Assembly: GCA_018303895.1 (NCBI GenBank) | Contig: JAGVXJ010000071.1 | Span: forward strand, 1-19,486 | Reading direction: 5' to 3' | Origin: Candidatus Pacearchaeota archaeon | GTDB taxonomy: Archaea; Nanobdellota; Nanobdellia; Pacearchaeales; GW2011-AR1 | Length of the DNA: 19,486 bases | Part shown: piece by piece, positions 8,020 to 14,692 of the stretch | Position numbering within the stretch: position 1 is the first letter of the stretch | How the letters are laid out: each line of letters opens with the position of its first letter | Notes under the pieces: model-generated | Database searches by the model: none | Told to the model about the DNA's origin: nothing | The model's input: the letters and a program-made list of their open reading frames with translations, nothing else | Program-made: the position numbers and the translations under genes

Positions 8020-8850
8020 TTATTTTTTTATCGCGACGTGATATTCAGATTGTCCTTGTTTAATTGTTTCAATTTTGAATTTGTCTTTGATGTTTTCTGG
8101 AAAGGGTTTTTGTTCGAATCCCCAAACACTCCTTGGGATTATCGCTTCAACATATCTTCCATTTTTTCTTAAGCACCTATATATTTCTTTGAAAAGAGGT
8201 TGATTATATTCTTTTTCCCAAAATTCTTCTTCTGAACTGTATTTTGTTTCAATATCTTTACAATCTGCTCTGAAAAGTACAAAATTCCTAACAGACGAAC
8301 TACAAATAGCATCATAAGAGTTTTCTGGTTGAGTTTTTAAAAATCCAAGAAGTTCAGCTTTTTGAATCTGCCATTTATTTTGTTTTATTTTTCTTTTAAC
8401 TTTCATAAAATCTTCTCCGCTTTTTGTGTGTGGGTAAAATGATTCGAATATTTCTTTTATAATGTCAGATTCCCAATAAAGCCCTAACTCGGCTTGTAAT
8501 CTAACGAAATAATTATCAACTTGACTAAGGGATAAATCTTCAGAGTCAGAAATTTTTTTAAATAAAATTTCGTTTACCCCGATATTTAAAATATTTTTCC
8601 AAAATTTATAAGTTCCAAGCTCAATTGATTTTTTTATAATTTTACTATTCTGGATTGCTTGTTCAGATACATCGATGCTTGTAACACTTTCAGCACCGTT
8701 GACAATTAGCCCGACTGCATAACCTCCGTAACATGCAATGTTAAGAATTTCTTTTCTTTCTGGTTTCGTTGCTTCAACTAAACAATCCACATTTTCTCCG
8801 ACGGGATAATACCTCTGCTGGAAGTTACAAACTATTTTTTCGATGTTCAT
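8020..8850 (-). CDS. SAM-dependent methyltransferase or aminocarboxypropyltransferase-like protein
   Basis: About 276 residues with a Rossmann-type SAM-binding core: motif I ILNIACYGGYAVGLIV, strand 2 ending in an acidic residue (VTSIDVSEQAI), a later strand NSYDAICSSSV, and a terminal FKEIYRCLRKNGRYVEAIIP like the helix-strand before motif III. Between SIDVS and SYDAI lies an unusually long helical insertion of about 110 residues containing LYWESDIIKEIFESFYP. Long insertions at this place are seen in DUF3419/BtaA-type 3-amino-3-carboxypropyl transferases, so that chemistry is an alternative to methyl transfer. Start: the PRTase-like gene's TGA overlaps a TTG at 8856; ATG 8850 two codons later is the likelier start. 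It lies between the PRTase-like and HExxH genes and has no counterpart in cassette B. Substrate unknown. Confidence 0.7.
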   Translation of the reverse strand: MNIEKIVCNFQQRYYPVGENVDCLVEATKPERKEILNIACYGGYAVGLIVNGAESVTSIDVSEQAIQNSKIIKKSIELGTYKFWKNILNIGVNEILFKKISDSEDLSLSQVDNYFVRLQAELGLYWESDIIKEIFESFYPHTKSGEDFMKVKRKIKQNKWQIQKAELLGFLKTQPENSYDAICSSSVRNFVLFRADCKDIETKYSSEEEFWEKEYNQPLFKEIYRCLRKNGRYVEAIIPRSVWGFEQKPFPENIKDKFKIETIKQGQSEYHVAIKK

Positions 8851-8852
8851 TT

Positions 8853-9695
8853 TCAAAGTTTTCTTCTAAAATTAGTTCTTAATATTTTTCTTGGGATTAT
8901 TCCTGAATAAGAGTTTGATTCACCTTTTTTTCGGTATAGATTTGCTGCTATATCAACTTGTTTTTCAAGAAGATTTTCAAAAAATCTGACCGCTTTTGTT
9001 AGTGTTTCACCAGAATCAACATCTTCATCAAAGATTACTACTCTTCTTCTTTTTGCTTCTTTTTCAAGATATTCCTCTTCTATTTCATTTAGTCTTAGTG
9101 TTCTGTCTTTAAATTTATCTGTCGAAAATCTCACAGGATAAATAACAGAATCACTTTCAGGTTTCATATCCTTATATCTTAAGAAAATATCCGTCGCTGC
9201 TCTCAAACTTCCATGAGCAATCGGAATCATTAGCATTCTTGAAAATTGACTAATCGCCTCTGCAGTTATTTGATTTTTTAATGGGTGGGTTGCTTCCCAA
9301 GTAAAGTAATCAGATTCCTCAATTATTTTTCTCCTTGTGAGAGGAATTTCTCCAATGTTTATATCTTGGCAGTATAGTTTTAATTTGTTATCAAAGTCTT
9401 CTAATTTCTTATCATAAAATTTTGTGGCATAAACTTCTTTACACAAATCCATACTGTCTAAGATTAGCTCTAAATATTTTTTTTGTTTTCCTTTATCAAG
9501 TTCGTCTTCATCTTCTATTTTAAAATTAATTAATCCTCTTAAAATTCTTTGTGGGTAGAAAACTCTATTTTGTAACCTTACCGATTCTTTTAATGATTGA
9601 ATAATCTCTCCAAGATTTGTTGAACAAATCATTTCATTTTGAGACTCTTGCCATCCATAAGCGCTCATTGAATTCATTGGAGAACTGTATGTCAT
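8853..9695 (-). CDS. PRTase-like protein, cassette A
   Basis: A 280-residue protein whose C-terminal half resembles a type I phosphoribosyltransferase. Residues 157-170 (IPIAHGSLRAATDI) match the strand-loop before the PRTase core helix. Residues 219-231 (VVIFDEDVDSGET) match the 13-residue PRPP-binding motif (four hydrophobics, two acids, then S/T-G-x-T), with Glu for the second Asp and an extra Asp after it. The helix TLTKAVRFFENLLEK then follows as in the family. The N-terminal ~130 residues are helical and unrecognised; they could form a cap or partner domain. It overlaps the CheD-like gene by four bases (ATGA), with GGAGG six bases upstream of its ATG, indicating coupled translation. A paralogue lies at 15375-16211. 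Whether it transfers ribose-phosphate or only binds a nucleotide is unknown. Confidence 0.7.
   Translation of the reverse strand: MTYSSPMNSMSAYGWQESQNEMICSTNLGEIIQSLKESVRLQNRVFYPQRILRGLINFKIEDEDELDKGKQKKYLELILDSMDLCKEVYATKFYDKKLEDFDNKLKLYCQDINIGEIPLTRRKIIEESDYFTWEATHPLKNQITAEAISQFSRMLMIPIAHGSLRAATDIFLRYKDMKPESDSVIYPVRFSTDKFKDRTLRLNEIEEEYLEKEAKRRRVVIFDEDVDSGETLTKAVRFFENLLEKQVDIAANLYRKKGESNSYSGIIPRKILRTNFRRKL
9120..9212 (-). repeat. 93-bp tract identical to 15852-15944 (inverted copy)
   Basis: The reverse complement of this segment equals 15852-15944 base for base, from GGAAGTTTGAGAGCAGCGAC to TGAGATTTTCGACA. It encodes residues 162-192 of the cassette A PRTase-like protein. Immediately outside the tract the two genes differ at many positions, including codon wobble sites, so the identity has sharp borders. 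Confidence 0.95.
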
Positions 9696-10276
9696 TTCAT
9701 TCCTCCGGGAACGTAAATTAATCTTGCTGGAGTTTTGAGACTATTCAGATTATTTATAAGTTCTTTAAAAAAATCTTCGTTAATTTCTACTGGTTTCTTT
9801 GGATTGTAAACTCCGACGTATCCAGTTATTGTATCTAATAATACACTTTCAACTTCTCTGGTAAAAATTCTTTCTTCAACTAATTTCATTGTAATATTTG
9901 GCCGAGCGTTCAATTTTGATTTTATGAAATTAATTGTCTCTTGTGAATTGTTATTATAATTATAACCCCCGATAATTCTTGTTTCAAATTCGGTTGATTG
10001 CCAATGGAGTTGTTCCGAAATATTTTTTAATAAAATTTCAAATGAACTTTCTAATTCAGTTTTAGAATCATAATGTGTCATAAAACCAATTCTATGTCTT
10101 GGTGACCAACCACTAAAGGAAATACATGGTGCCAGCCCATAAGTCGCAAGAATTGGTTTTTTATCTTCGGCATTTGTTATAGCTTGTTCATGTTGGGAAA
10201 CTTCAATTATTTCTGAATTTTTAATAAAAATTCTACTTTTTAGTTTTTCTAACCAAGAACTGTATGCCACTTTCAC
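9692..10276 (-). CDS. CheD-like protein, cassette A (full length)
   Basis: About 194 residues. The core ATYGLAPCISFSGWSPRHRI then GFMTHYD resembles CheD, the chemoreceptor glutamine deamidase. Counting from GTG 10276, T45, C51 and H68 have exactly the spacing (6 and 17) of the CheD triad Thr21-Cys27-His44 known from Thermotoga. A later FETRIIGGYNYN fits the CheD strand (K-hydrophobic-FGGA). No chemotaxis gene is in the window, so the target is probably not a chemoreceptor; a deamidase or related thiol enzyme is an inference. Start: the open frame extends to 10384 but overlaps the repeat-protein gene. GTG 10276 (GTGA overlap with its stop) or GTG 10270, with GGAG nine bases upstream, is more likely. 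Cassette B holds a shortened paralogue. Confidence 0.7.
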   Translation of the reverse strand: MKVAYSSWLEKLKSRIFIKNSEIIEVSQHEQAITNAEDKKPILATYGLAPCISFSGWSPRHRIGFMTHYDSKTELESSFEILLKNISEQLHWQSTEFETRIIGGYNYNNNSQETINFIKSKLNARPNITMKLVEERIFTREVESVLLDTITGYVGVYNPKKPVEINEDFFKELINNLNSLKTPARLIYVPGGMK

Positions 10277-11079
10277 CTTCTCCCGCGGAAAGCGATGAAT
10301 GGAGTGAATCTTGTGTACCACTGGCCGTTTCCGGGACGATAGTTGAGCAGACCGATTTGAATTCCTCCGCTGTCTTCTCCGCAAACATTGAATAATCCGA
10401 ACTGGATTCCTTTCATTTTTTTTGCAACGTTGAATATTCCTGTTTGAAGTCCTTCGATGTCTTTTGTATTGTTTAGAACTCCGACTTGTGCCCCTTGGGA
10501 TTCATTCGAGAAATTTAATGCGCCGCTTTGAACTCCGACATTTTTTTTTGCGACGTTTGCGAATCCGGTTTGCACTCCTTTGTAATTATCTGTATAGTTT
10601 ATTGAACCGAGCTGAAATCCTTTTCCTTTTTTTGCGTAGTTGATTCCACCAGATTGCATTCCGAGGAGATTTTCTGTTTCTGAATACGCGCCGAACTGAA
10701 ATCCGTCGAGAAGTTTTGTTGAATTGTAAATTCCGGTTTGAGAGCCGTAAACTTCTTTTGATTTATTGAAAGGCGCGAATTGCCATCCTTTAACTTTATC
10801 TGCGAGGTTATAACCGAGAGAAACTTGCGCGCCAGAAATTTGTTTTGCAACATTAGTAATTCCTAATTGGAAAAGATAATCTCCTATACCGACGACGTTT
10901 TCCATTCCGAACTGAACTCCTCTTGCTTTTTTAGATGAGTTTGAAAGTGCCATTGAAACACCTTTTAGATTATCATTTTCATTTTTCATCAAACTTATTT
11001 CTAAACCCGAAACATTTGCTTCTTTATTTTCAGTTCCGAGCATGAAGTCATATTTTCCTATTTTTGTTTTGTAAATCAT
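10273..11079 (-). CDS. LA_2272-like repeat protein
   Basis: A 268-residue protein in which residues ~65-245 are about twelve tandem repeats of 14 residues with consensus G-x-Q-x-G-x-x-N-x6 (for example GVQTGFANVAKKNV, GVQSGALNFSNESQ, GAQVGVLNNTKDIE, GLQTGIFNVAKKMK). The end WYTRFTPFIAFRGRR is a typical closing element of LA_2272-type surface repeats known from Leptospira and seen in DPANN genomes (recalled, not searched). Regular short repeats of this kind probably form a beta-solenoid. There is no signal peptide, so a cytoplasmic location is likely unless export is unusual. The start overlaps the upstream gene by four bases (ATGA) with GAGG seven bases ahead. It could serve as a scaffold or binding surface for the cassette; that is inference. 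Confidence 0.78.
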   Translation of the reverse strand: MIYKTKIGKYDFMLGTENKEANVSGLEISLMKNENDNLKGVSMALSNSSKKARGVQFGMENVVGIGDYLFQLGITNVAKQISGAQVSLGYNLADKVKGWQFAPFNKSKEVYGSQTGIYNSTKLLDGFQFGAYSETENLLGMQSGGINYAKKGKGFQLGSINYTDNYKGVQTGFANVAKKNVGVQSGALNFSNESQGAQVGVLNNTKDIEGLQTGIFNVAKKMKGIQFGLFNVCGEDSGGIQIGLLNYRPGNGQWYTRFTPFIAFRGRR

Positions 11080-11750
11080 TTTACTTCCTCGAGAATTACA
11101 TTTTCAATTCTTGGTACATTTAATTTGTAAATTTCAGTTTTTCCATAAAATTCTCCGCCGTAAGTTATTTTTACTAAAGTTGATTCGTCGGAATTTATAA
11201 AACGCAAGCTTGTTGCGAGAGATCTAATCACATCAGTTACTCTTTCTCTATCATCACATGCTGGAATATTTTCTGCCAATATCTCACCATATCTGTTATA
11301 AAAATTAAAAACACTATCTTCAATATCTTCTTTATCCCGGATAAATTCAATTAATGTATCTTTATTTTCTTCTATACGTGCATTATTAAGTAAACCATAT
11401 ACTAACCTAAGTGGAGTGATTGGTCTTTCTTCTCCCGATTTTGAATCAACTAAAGCCAAACTTTCATGATTATACTTTTTTCCAAAAATAATTTCTCCTT
11501 GATCATTGACAAAAAAAGTTTTTTTTACTCCGTCGATGGTTTCATTTATTCTTGCTATATATTTTCCTTCTGATTCTCCTGCATAATTAATATTTGGTCT
11601 TATTCCGAATAAAATTTTATTTGTTCTCCAGTTGTAAATTATTCTTCCGTTGTCTGTATCTTTTTGTATCAAATATGTGCCGTCTATACTTGATCCTCCT
11701 TCAATCTTTGGTTCTCTTACTTTTCCTAAATTTTTTAAAAAATCAAACAT
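11076..11750 (-). CDS. Hypothetical protein, 224 aa
   Basis: No family recognised. The N-terminal ~115 residues look beta-rich with repeating strand-turn units (GTYLIQKDTDNGRIIYNWRT, GKYIARINETIDGVKKTFFV, NDQGEIIFGKKYN), a little like WG/KWG-type beta repeats. Residues ~120-190 are helical and acidic (NKDTLIEFIRDKEDIEDSVF, RERVTDVIRSLATSLRF). The end returns to strands (ESTLVKITYGGEFYGKTEIY). No signal peptide or membrane helix. Its ATG overlaps the stop of the M16 gene by one base (TAATG) and is preceded by GGAGG nine bases upstream, so it is translated as part of the operon. It is expected to act with the repeat protein that directly follows. Confidence 0.7.
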   Translation of the reverse strand: MFDFLKNLGKVREPKIEGGSSIDGTYLIQKDTDNGRIIYNWRTNKILFGIRPNINYAGESEGKYIARINETIDGVKKTFFVNDQGEIIFGKKYNHESLALVDSKSGEERPITPLRLVYGLLNNARIEENKDTLIEFIRDKEDIEDSVFNFYNRYGEILAENIPACDDRERVTDVIRSLATSLRFINSDESTLVKITYGGEFYGKTEIYKLNVPRIENVILEEVK

Positions 11751-13036
11751 TATATTTTTCCTCCGTTTTGTTGAAATTTCAGTAATGGGTCTCTGATGCT
11801 TAAGATGTAATCTCCGTCGGGATTTGGGAAATATTTTTGAGCGGATTCTCTGATGCTGTCTGGAGTGATTGCCTCTATTTGTTCTAAATATTTTTGATTA
11901 GTCATTCCCCAATCAAATTTCCATGCAAGAGTGTTCATTATTCCAGATTTATTTTCTAATCCTTCTAGTACACTATATTTCACAGCCCTTTTCCACTTTT
12001 CAACTGTTTCATCATCTACATTTTTGTCTTTCATTTTTTGCATCTCTTCAAAAATTATTTGAAGTGCCCTGTCAATTCCATTTGCCGGAACTTTGGTAAA
12101 TATACTATCAATTCCTGAACTTTCTGTTGAATCATGATTTACCGAAATTTCATATGCTAACCCTTCTTCTTCTCTTATTCTTCTGAACAAAGGTGATTCA
12201 AAATCTCCGCCTAAAATATGGATTGCTAAATTTGCGGAATTATTTTTTATATCCTGAAACAACGGGCTGTTAAAAATTAAATTAACTCCTGCAGGACTAA
12301 TTTCAGGGTTTGCAGGAATTATTTCTCCATAAGGGCGGTGTATAATTGTTTTTCCATTTATTGGTTTAACCTTTGGAAATTTGATTCTTGTATCTTCACC
12401 CGTTTTCATATCACCGAAATATTTTTCAACTAACTCTTCAACATTTTTTGGCAAATCTCCGACGACAAATAAATCCATATTATTTGCGCTGTATCCTCTT
12501 TGATGAACTTTTTGCAAGTCATTTACTGTTGCTTTTCTTATTGATTTTTCATTACCAATTCCTTCAATACTTTTTGGATGGTCTTTGTATAATAAATTAG
12601 TTATTTCTCTGTCTAAATGATAAGTGGGGGAAGTAATTTTTCCAAATAATTCTTGTAAAACAATATTTTTTTCCGAAGCTAATATTTGTTCATTAAATAA
12701 TGGACATTTCATTTGATTTGAAATTAAATCGAGCCATCTTTCAAAATCATCGTTTAACATGGCTGCAAGATAGCTTGTATCAACCAAAGAGGTGGATGCA
12801 TTTGTTATGCCAAATCTTCCAAATCTTTTTTTTGTTTCCATTTGAGAATATTTTTCACTTTCCCAATGAATGCAATGTTCGAGCAAATGTGCTAATCCTT
12901 CCTCGCCTTTTTGGTCTTGATATGAGCCGAAATTTACTCTTAGTCTTGCGAATATATTTGAATTATCGGTTCCAAGCAAAGCTACATTTAAGCCATTATT
13001 CAATTTGTAAATTCTCGGTTCCTCTAGGTATTTCAT
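11750..13036 (-). CDS. M16-family zinc metallopeptidase
   Basis: A 428-residue peptidase of the pitrilysin/processing-peptidase family. The inverted zinc motif HxxEH is H50-L-L-E53-H54 (EGLAHLLEHCIHWES), and the third ligand is E129 in KNIVLQE, 75 residues on, the usual distance. The second half contains the inactive-lobe features SPLFRRIREEEGLAYEI and a closing QKYF-N-P-DGDYILSIRDP. The length equals a standard two-domain subunit (about 420 residues). No signal peptide, so it is cytoplasmic. It is the first gene of the minus-strand operon, with a TATA box centred about 26 bases before its ATG. In other systems M16 enzymes clip peptides or modified precursors; here the position at the head of a cassette with deamidase- and PRTase-like genes raises that idea but does not prove it. 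Confidence 0.93.
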   Translation of the reverse strand: MKYLEEPRIYKLNNGLNVALLGTDNSNIFARLRVNFGSYQDQKGEEGLAHLLEHCIHWESEKYSQMETKKRFGRFGITNASTSLVDTSYLAAMLNDDFERWLDLISNQMKCPLFNEQILASEKNIVLQELFGKITSPTYHLDREITNLLYKDHPKSIEGIGNEKSIRKATVNDLQKVHQRGYSANNMDLFVVGDLPKNVEELVEKYFGDMKTGEDTRIKFPKVKPINGKTIIHRPYGEIIPANPEISPAGVNLIFNSPLFQDIKNNSANLAIHILGGDFESPLFRRIREEEGLAYEISVNHDSTESSGIDSIFTKVPANGIDRALQIIFEEMQKMKDKNVDDETVEKWKRAVKYSVLEGLENKSGIMNTLAWKFDWGMTNQKYLEQIEAITPDSIRESAQKYFPNPDGDYILSIRDPLLKFQQNGGKI

Positions 13037-13056
13037 AAAAATTTGAGCGTTTCAAG

Positions 13057-13066
13057 GTTTATAAAC
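13057..13066 (-). promoter_or_regulatory. TATA box of the M16-led operon
   Basis: The palindrome GTTTATAAAC centred about 26 bases before the M16 ATG at 13036. It probably drives the whole operon down to 7551, since no other convincing promoter is visible between the tightly packed genes. Confidence 0.65.
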
Positions 13067-13091
13067 TTTTTGAGTGTCTTAACTATGTAGT

Positions 13092-13116
13092 GGTATAAAT
13101 GGAAACATTTTTAAAT
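13092..13116 (+). promoter_or_regulatory. Candidate promoter of cassette B
   Basis: GTATAAATGG (from 13093) and CATTTTTAAAT (13106-13116) are TATA-like. The second would place the transcript start near 13138 with a leader of about 18 bases before ATG 13156. No Shine-Dalgarno site is visible in that leader. Unlike most promoters in this window it is not at leaderless spacing. Confidence 0.35.
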
Positions 13117-13155
13117 CCGAAGTTTGATTTCGTATGATAAAGTATTACGATTAAA

Positions 13156-13578
13156 ATGGAAAAAAATTCAAAACTTACAAAAATAATTAGAACTGCAATT
13201 ACTCCAGTTAGACTTGGCTGGCACGGTGTTGCAGTATTTGGTATTGGTGCTGGATTTTTTGGTCATGAGATACATAATTATTTTTCAGATCCTGAAACAT
13301 TTAATTGGATTACACTTGCTTTTTACGGAGGATGTAGTATATTTTCAGGATCATCATTTTACACTCATGCATTTAAAGCATATTTGAAAACAAGAAAAAA
13401 TATCAAAAAATATAATTCTTTGGATGAAGAAAGTTTGAAGGATAATTATCTAAAACACTATTGCACCCGACAGGGAAGCAGAACAGCGGCGATAAATGCT
13501 GGGCTTGGAGAAGAATATGATGAAATTAAAAATAAACATCAGGAGATTCAATGGGATAAATGGATCCCGCATTGGTAA
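13156..13578 (+). CDS. Two-helix membrane protein, 140 aa
   Basis: No family recognised by name. Residues ~22-42 (WHGVAVFGIGAGFFGHEIHN) and ~50-70 (WITLAFYGGCSIFSGSSFYT) are two hydrophobic segments, likely membrane helices joined by a short loop. The remainder is cytoplasmic or external, charged, and ends with YCTRQGSRTAAINAGLGEEY, a compact Cys-Arg-Gln segment that looks conserved and functional, then DKWIPHW. It is the first gene of the plus-strand cassette B; the stop is one base before the ATG of the ImmA/IrrE-like gene. A membrane protein next to a peptidase and a CheD-like protein could anchor or sense for the system, which is inference from position. Confidence 0.7.
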   Translation: MEKNSKLTKIIRTAITPVRLGWHGVAVFGIGAGFFGHEIHNYFSDPETFNWITLAFYGGCSIFSGSSFYTHAFKAYLKTRKNIKKYNSLDEESLKDNYLKHYCTRQGSRTAAINAGLGEEYDEIKNKHQEIQWDKWIPHW

Positions 13579-13579
13579 A

Positions 13580-14059
13580 ATGACAAACAAAAATAAACCA
13601 AGTAGAAAAGAAATAAGAGAAAGAGTCAGGGGGATAGTTGGTGCTTTTCGGGAAAAATATGGAACTGATTCAAGTGTTTCAGGTCTGAAAACAATTGTTG
13701 AACAAGAATTAAATATTCCTTGTCGAGGATTTAGTATGTATGAACTTTTTGCTCCATTTTGTTTTGTTGATAAGGATGAAAAACCTCTCGGAATCTCTTA
13801 TTACCAAGGTAATTCAACATATTCCAGATTTAATCTTGCACATGAGATAGGACATTTATTTTTTGAGAGAGGAGATGAATTTTCGGTAGATGAATTCGCA
13901 ACACAAATTACTGGAATTTCCAAATGGAAAGTAGGATTATTGCGTATAGTTGAACCAATAATTTATTTTAATCCAATAAAAATAATTTTAGACACAAAAA
14001 AAGGGGAACATAGGAAGTATTATCTATCATTTGTTGAAAAATTAGGAGAGACAAAATGA
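13580..14059 (+). CDS. ImmA/IrrE-like (M78) zinc peptidase
   Basis: A 159-residue protein with the zinc motif HEIGH in FNLAHEIGHLFFERGDEFSV, and a following VDEFATQI that matches the downstream acidic helix of M78 peptidases (usually E-x-x-A-x-x-F-A). The N-terminal region (KTIVEQELNIPCRGFSMYELF) and GISYYQGNSTYSRFNLAHE also follow the ImmA pattern of strand, N-x-x-H-E. The open frame extends upstream to 13496 inside the previous gene, but ATG 13580 directly after that stop is preferred. Family members cleave repressors or regulators; the RHH gene at 14546 is a natural candidate partner, though unproven. The first 18 bases around its start are identical to those of the next gene. Confidence 0.8.
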   Translation: MTNKNKPSRKEIRERVRGIVGAFREKYGTDSSVSGLKTIVEQELNIPCRGFSMYELFAPFCFVDKDEKPLGISYYQGNSTYSRFNLAHEIGHLFFERGDEFSVDEFATQITGISKWKVGLLRIVEPIIYFNPIKIILDTKKGEHRKYYLSFVEKLGETK

Positions 14060-14517
14060 CAAACAAAAATTTAAAAAAAGCAGAGAAAACATTGTACACT
14101 AAAAATTTTGAGAAAGTTGTAGAAGTATCTCTTAGAGAATTTGCGATTACAAGTTCCTTGGATTCTAAACCAATTCTTGCAACTTATGGAATAGGACCAT
14201 GCGTTTCTTTCAGTGGATGGTCGCCAAGACACAAAATTGGTTTTATGACTCATTACGATGCTAGAACAAGAATGGCAGATTCATTTGGTAACCTTTTGTC
14301 TAATCTCTCTGAAATTTTACAAGGTGAATCGACTCAATTTAAAGTTAGAATAATTGGCGGTTATGCTATAAGTGAAAGTTATAATATAATTTCTTTCCTC
14401 GAGAGCAGGCTTGGGAGCAGAAAAGATTTGGCTATGACTCTAGTGGAGAAAGATATTTTTGGAGACAGAGTTGAATCTAAAAGTGTCGCATTAGACACAA
14501 AAACTGGGAGAGTTTAA
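14056..14517 (+). CDS. CheD-like protein, cassette B (C-terminally truncated)
   Basis: A 153-residue paralogue of the protein at 9692-10276. It keeps the CheD-type triad: T43, C49 and H66 in ATYGIGPCVSFSGWSPRHKI then GFMTHYD, with 6 and 17 spacing, and VRIIGGYAISE as the later strand. Compared with cassette A it stops early: after ALDTKTGRV the frame hits TAA, whereas the paralogue continues for about 40 residues. The missing tail survives out of frame just downstream (14511-14549), so a deletion with frameshift has shortened it. The catalytic core is intact, so the protein may still work. The ATG overlaps the ImmA/IrrE-like stop (ATGA). Confidence 0.72.
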   Translation: MTNKNLKKAEKTLYTKNFEKVVEVSLREFAITSSLDSKPILATYGIGPCVSFSGWSPRHKIGFMTHYDARTRMADSFGNLLSNLSEILQGESTQFKVRIIGGYAISESYNIISFLESRLGSRKDLAMTLVEKDIFGDRVESKSVALDTKTGRV

Positions 14518-14549
14518 AACTAATTTACAAGCCGGGAGGAATAAAATGA
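14511..14549 (+). pseudogene. Out-of-frame remnant of the CheD-like C-terminus
   Basis: Read from AGT at 14511, this stretch encodes SLKLIYKPGGIK and a TGA. The cassette A protein ends NSLKTPARLIYVPGGMK. The match over SLK, LIY and PGG(I/M)K, plus the ATGA overlap with the next gene's start exactly as in cassette A, shows that this is the former end of the cassette B gene, now disconnected by a deletion of roughly 80 bases that changed frame near 14509-14511. Confidence 0.75.
14535..14539 (+). promoter_or_regulatory. Shine-Dalgarno site of the RHH gene
   Basis: GGAGG six bases before ATG 14546. It is the counterpart of the site before the PRTase-like gene in cassette A (minus strand 9706-9702) and lies within the conserved Pro-Gly-Gly codons of the old CheD-like tail, which may explain why those codons were kept. 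Confidence 0.7.
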
Positions 14550-14692
14550 AAACCCGAATATCCATCACCATCGAAGAAAACAATCTGAAATTAATCGAAG
14601 AACTTTTGGAAAAAAATCCAACTGCATTCAGAAATAAATCTCACCTCGTCGAATGTTCGCTGATTAAATTTTTAGGGGAAGAAGGAAAATGA
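14546..14692 (+). CDS. Ribbon-helix-helix (CopG/MetJ-type) protein, 48 aa
   Basis: A short frame from ATG 14546 to the TGA at 14690-14692. It begins with a basic ribbon strand (MKTRISITIEENN), then helix A (LKLIEELLEKN) and helix B (AFRNKSHLVECSLIKFLGEE): the whole RHH fold in its usual 45-50 residues. RHH dimers insert the strand into the DNA major groove and commonly autoregulate toxin-antitoxin or accessory operons. It has a strong Shine-Dalgarno site and overlaps the next gene by four bases (ATGA), so it is made together with the 229-residue protein. No such gene is in cassette A. It could repress cassette B; no palindromic operator was clearly seen. Confidence 0.8.
   Translation: MKTRISITIEENNLKLIEELLEKNPTAFRNKSHLVECSLIKFLGEEGK

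Noticed and set aside
10277..10384. N-terminal extension of the cassette A CheD-like gene to ATG 10384
   Set aside because: It would overlap the repeat-protein gene by 112 bases with an Arg-rich, low-quality sequence, while GTG 10276 or 10270 gives a normal short overlap with a ribosome site.
10599..10853. 84-codon minus-strand frame inside the repeat-protein gene
   Set aside because: It is a shifted frame of the 14-residue repeats and has no start signal.
10315..10900. Regular DNA periodicity that looks like a tandem or CRISPR-like repeat
   Set aside because: The 42-base period is the 14-residue protein repeat; there are no identical repeats with unique spacers.
13496..13579. Upstream ATG for the ImmA/IrrE-like gene
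   Set aside because: It lies inside the membrane-protein gene; ATG 13580 follows that stop directly and matches operon spacing.
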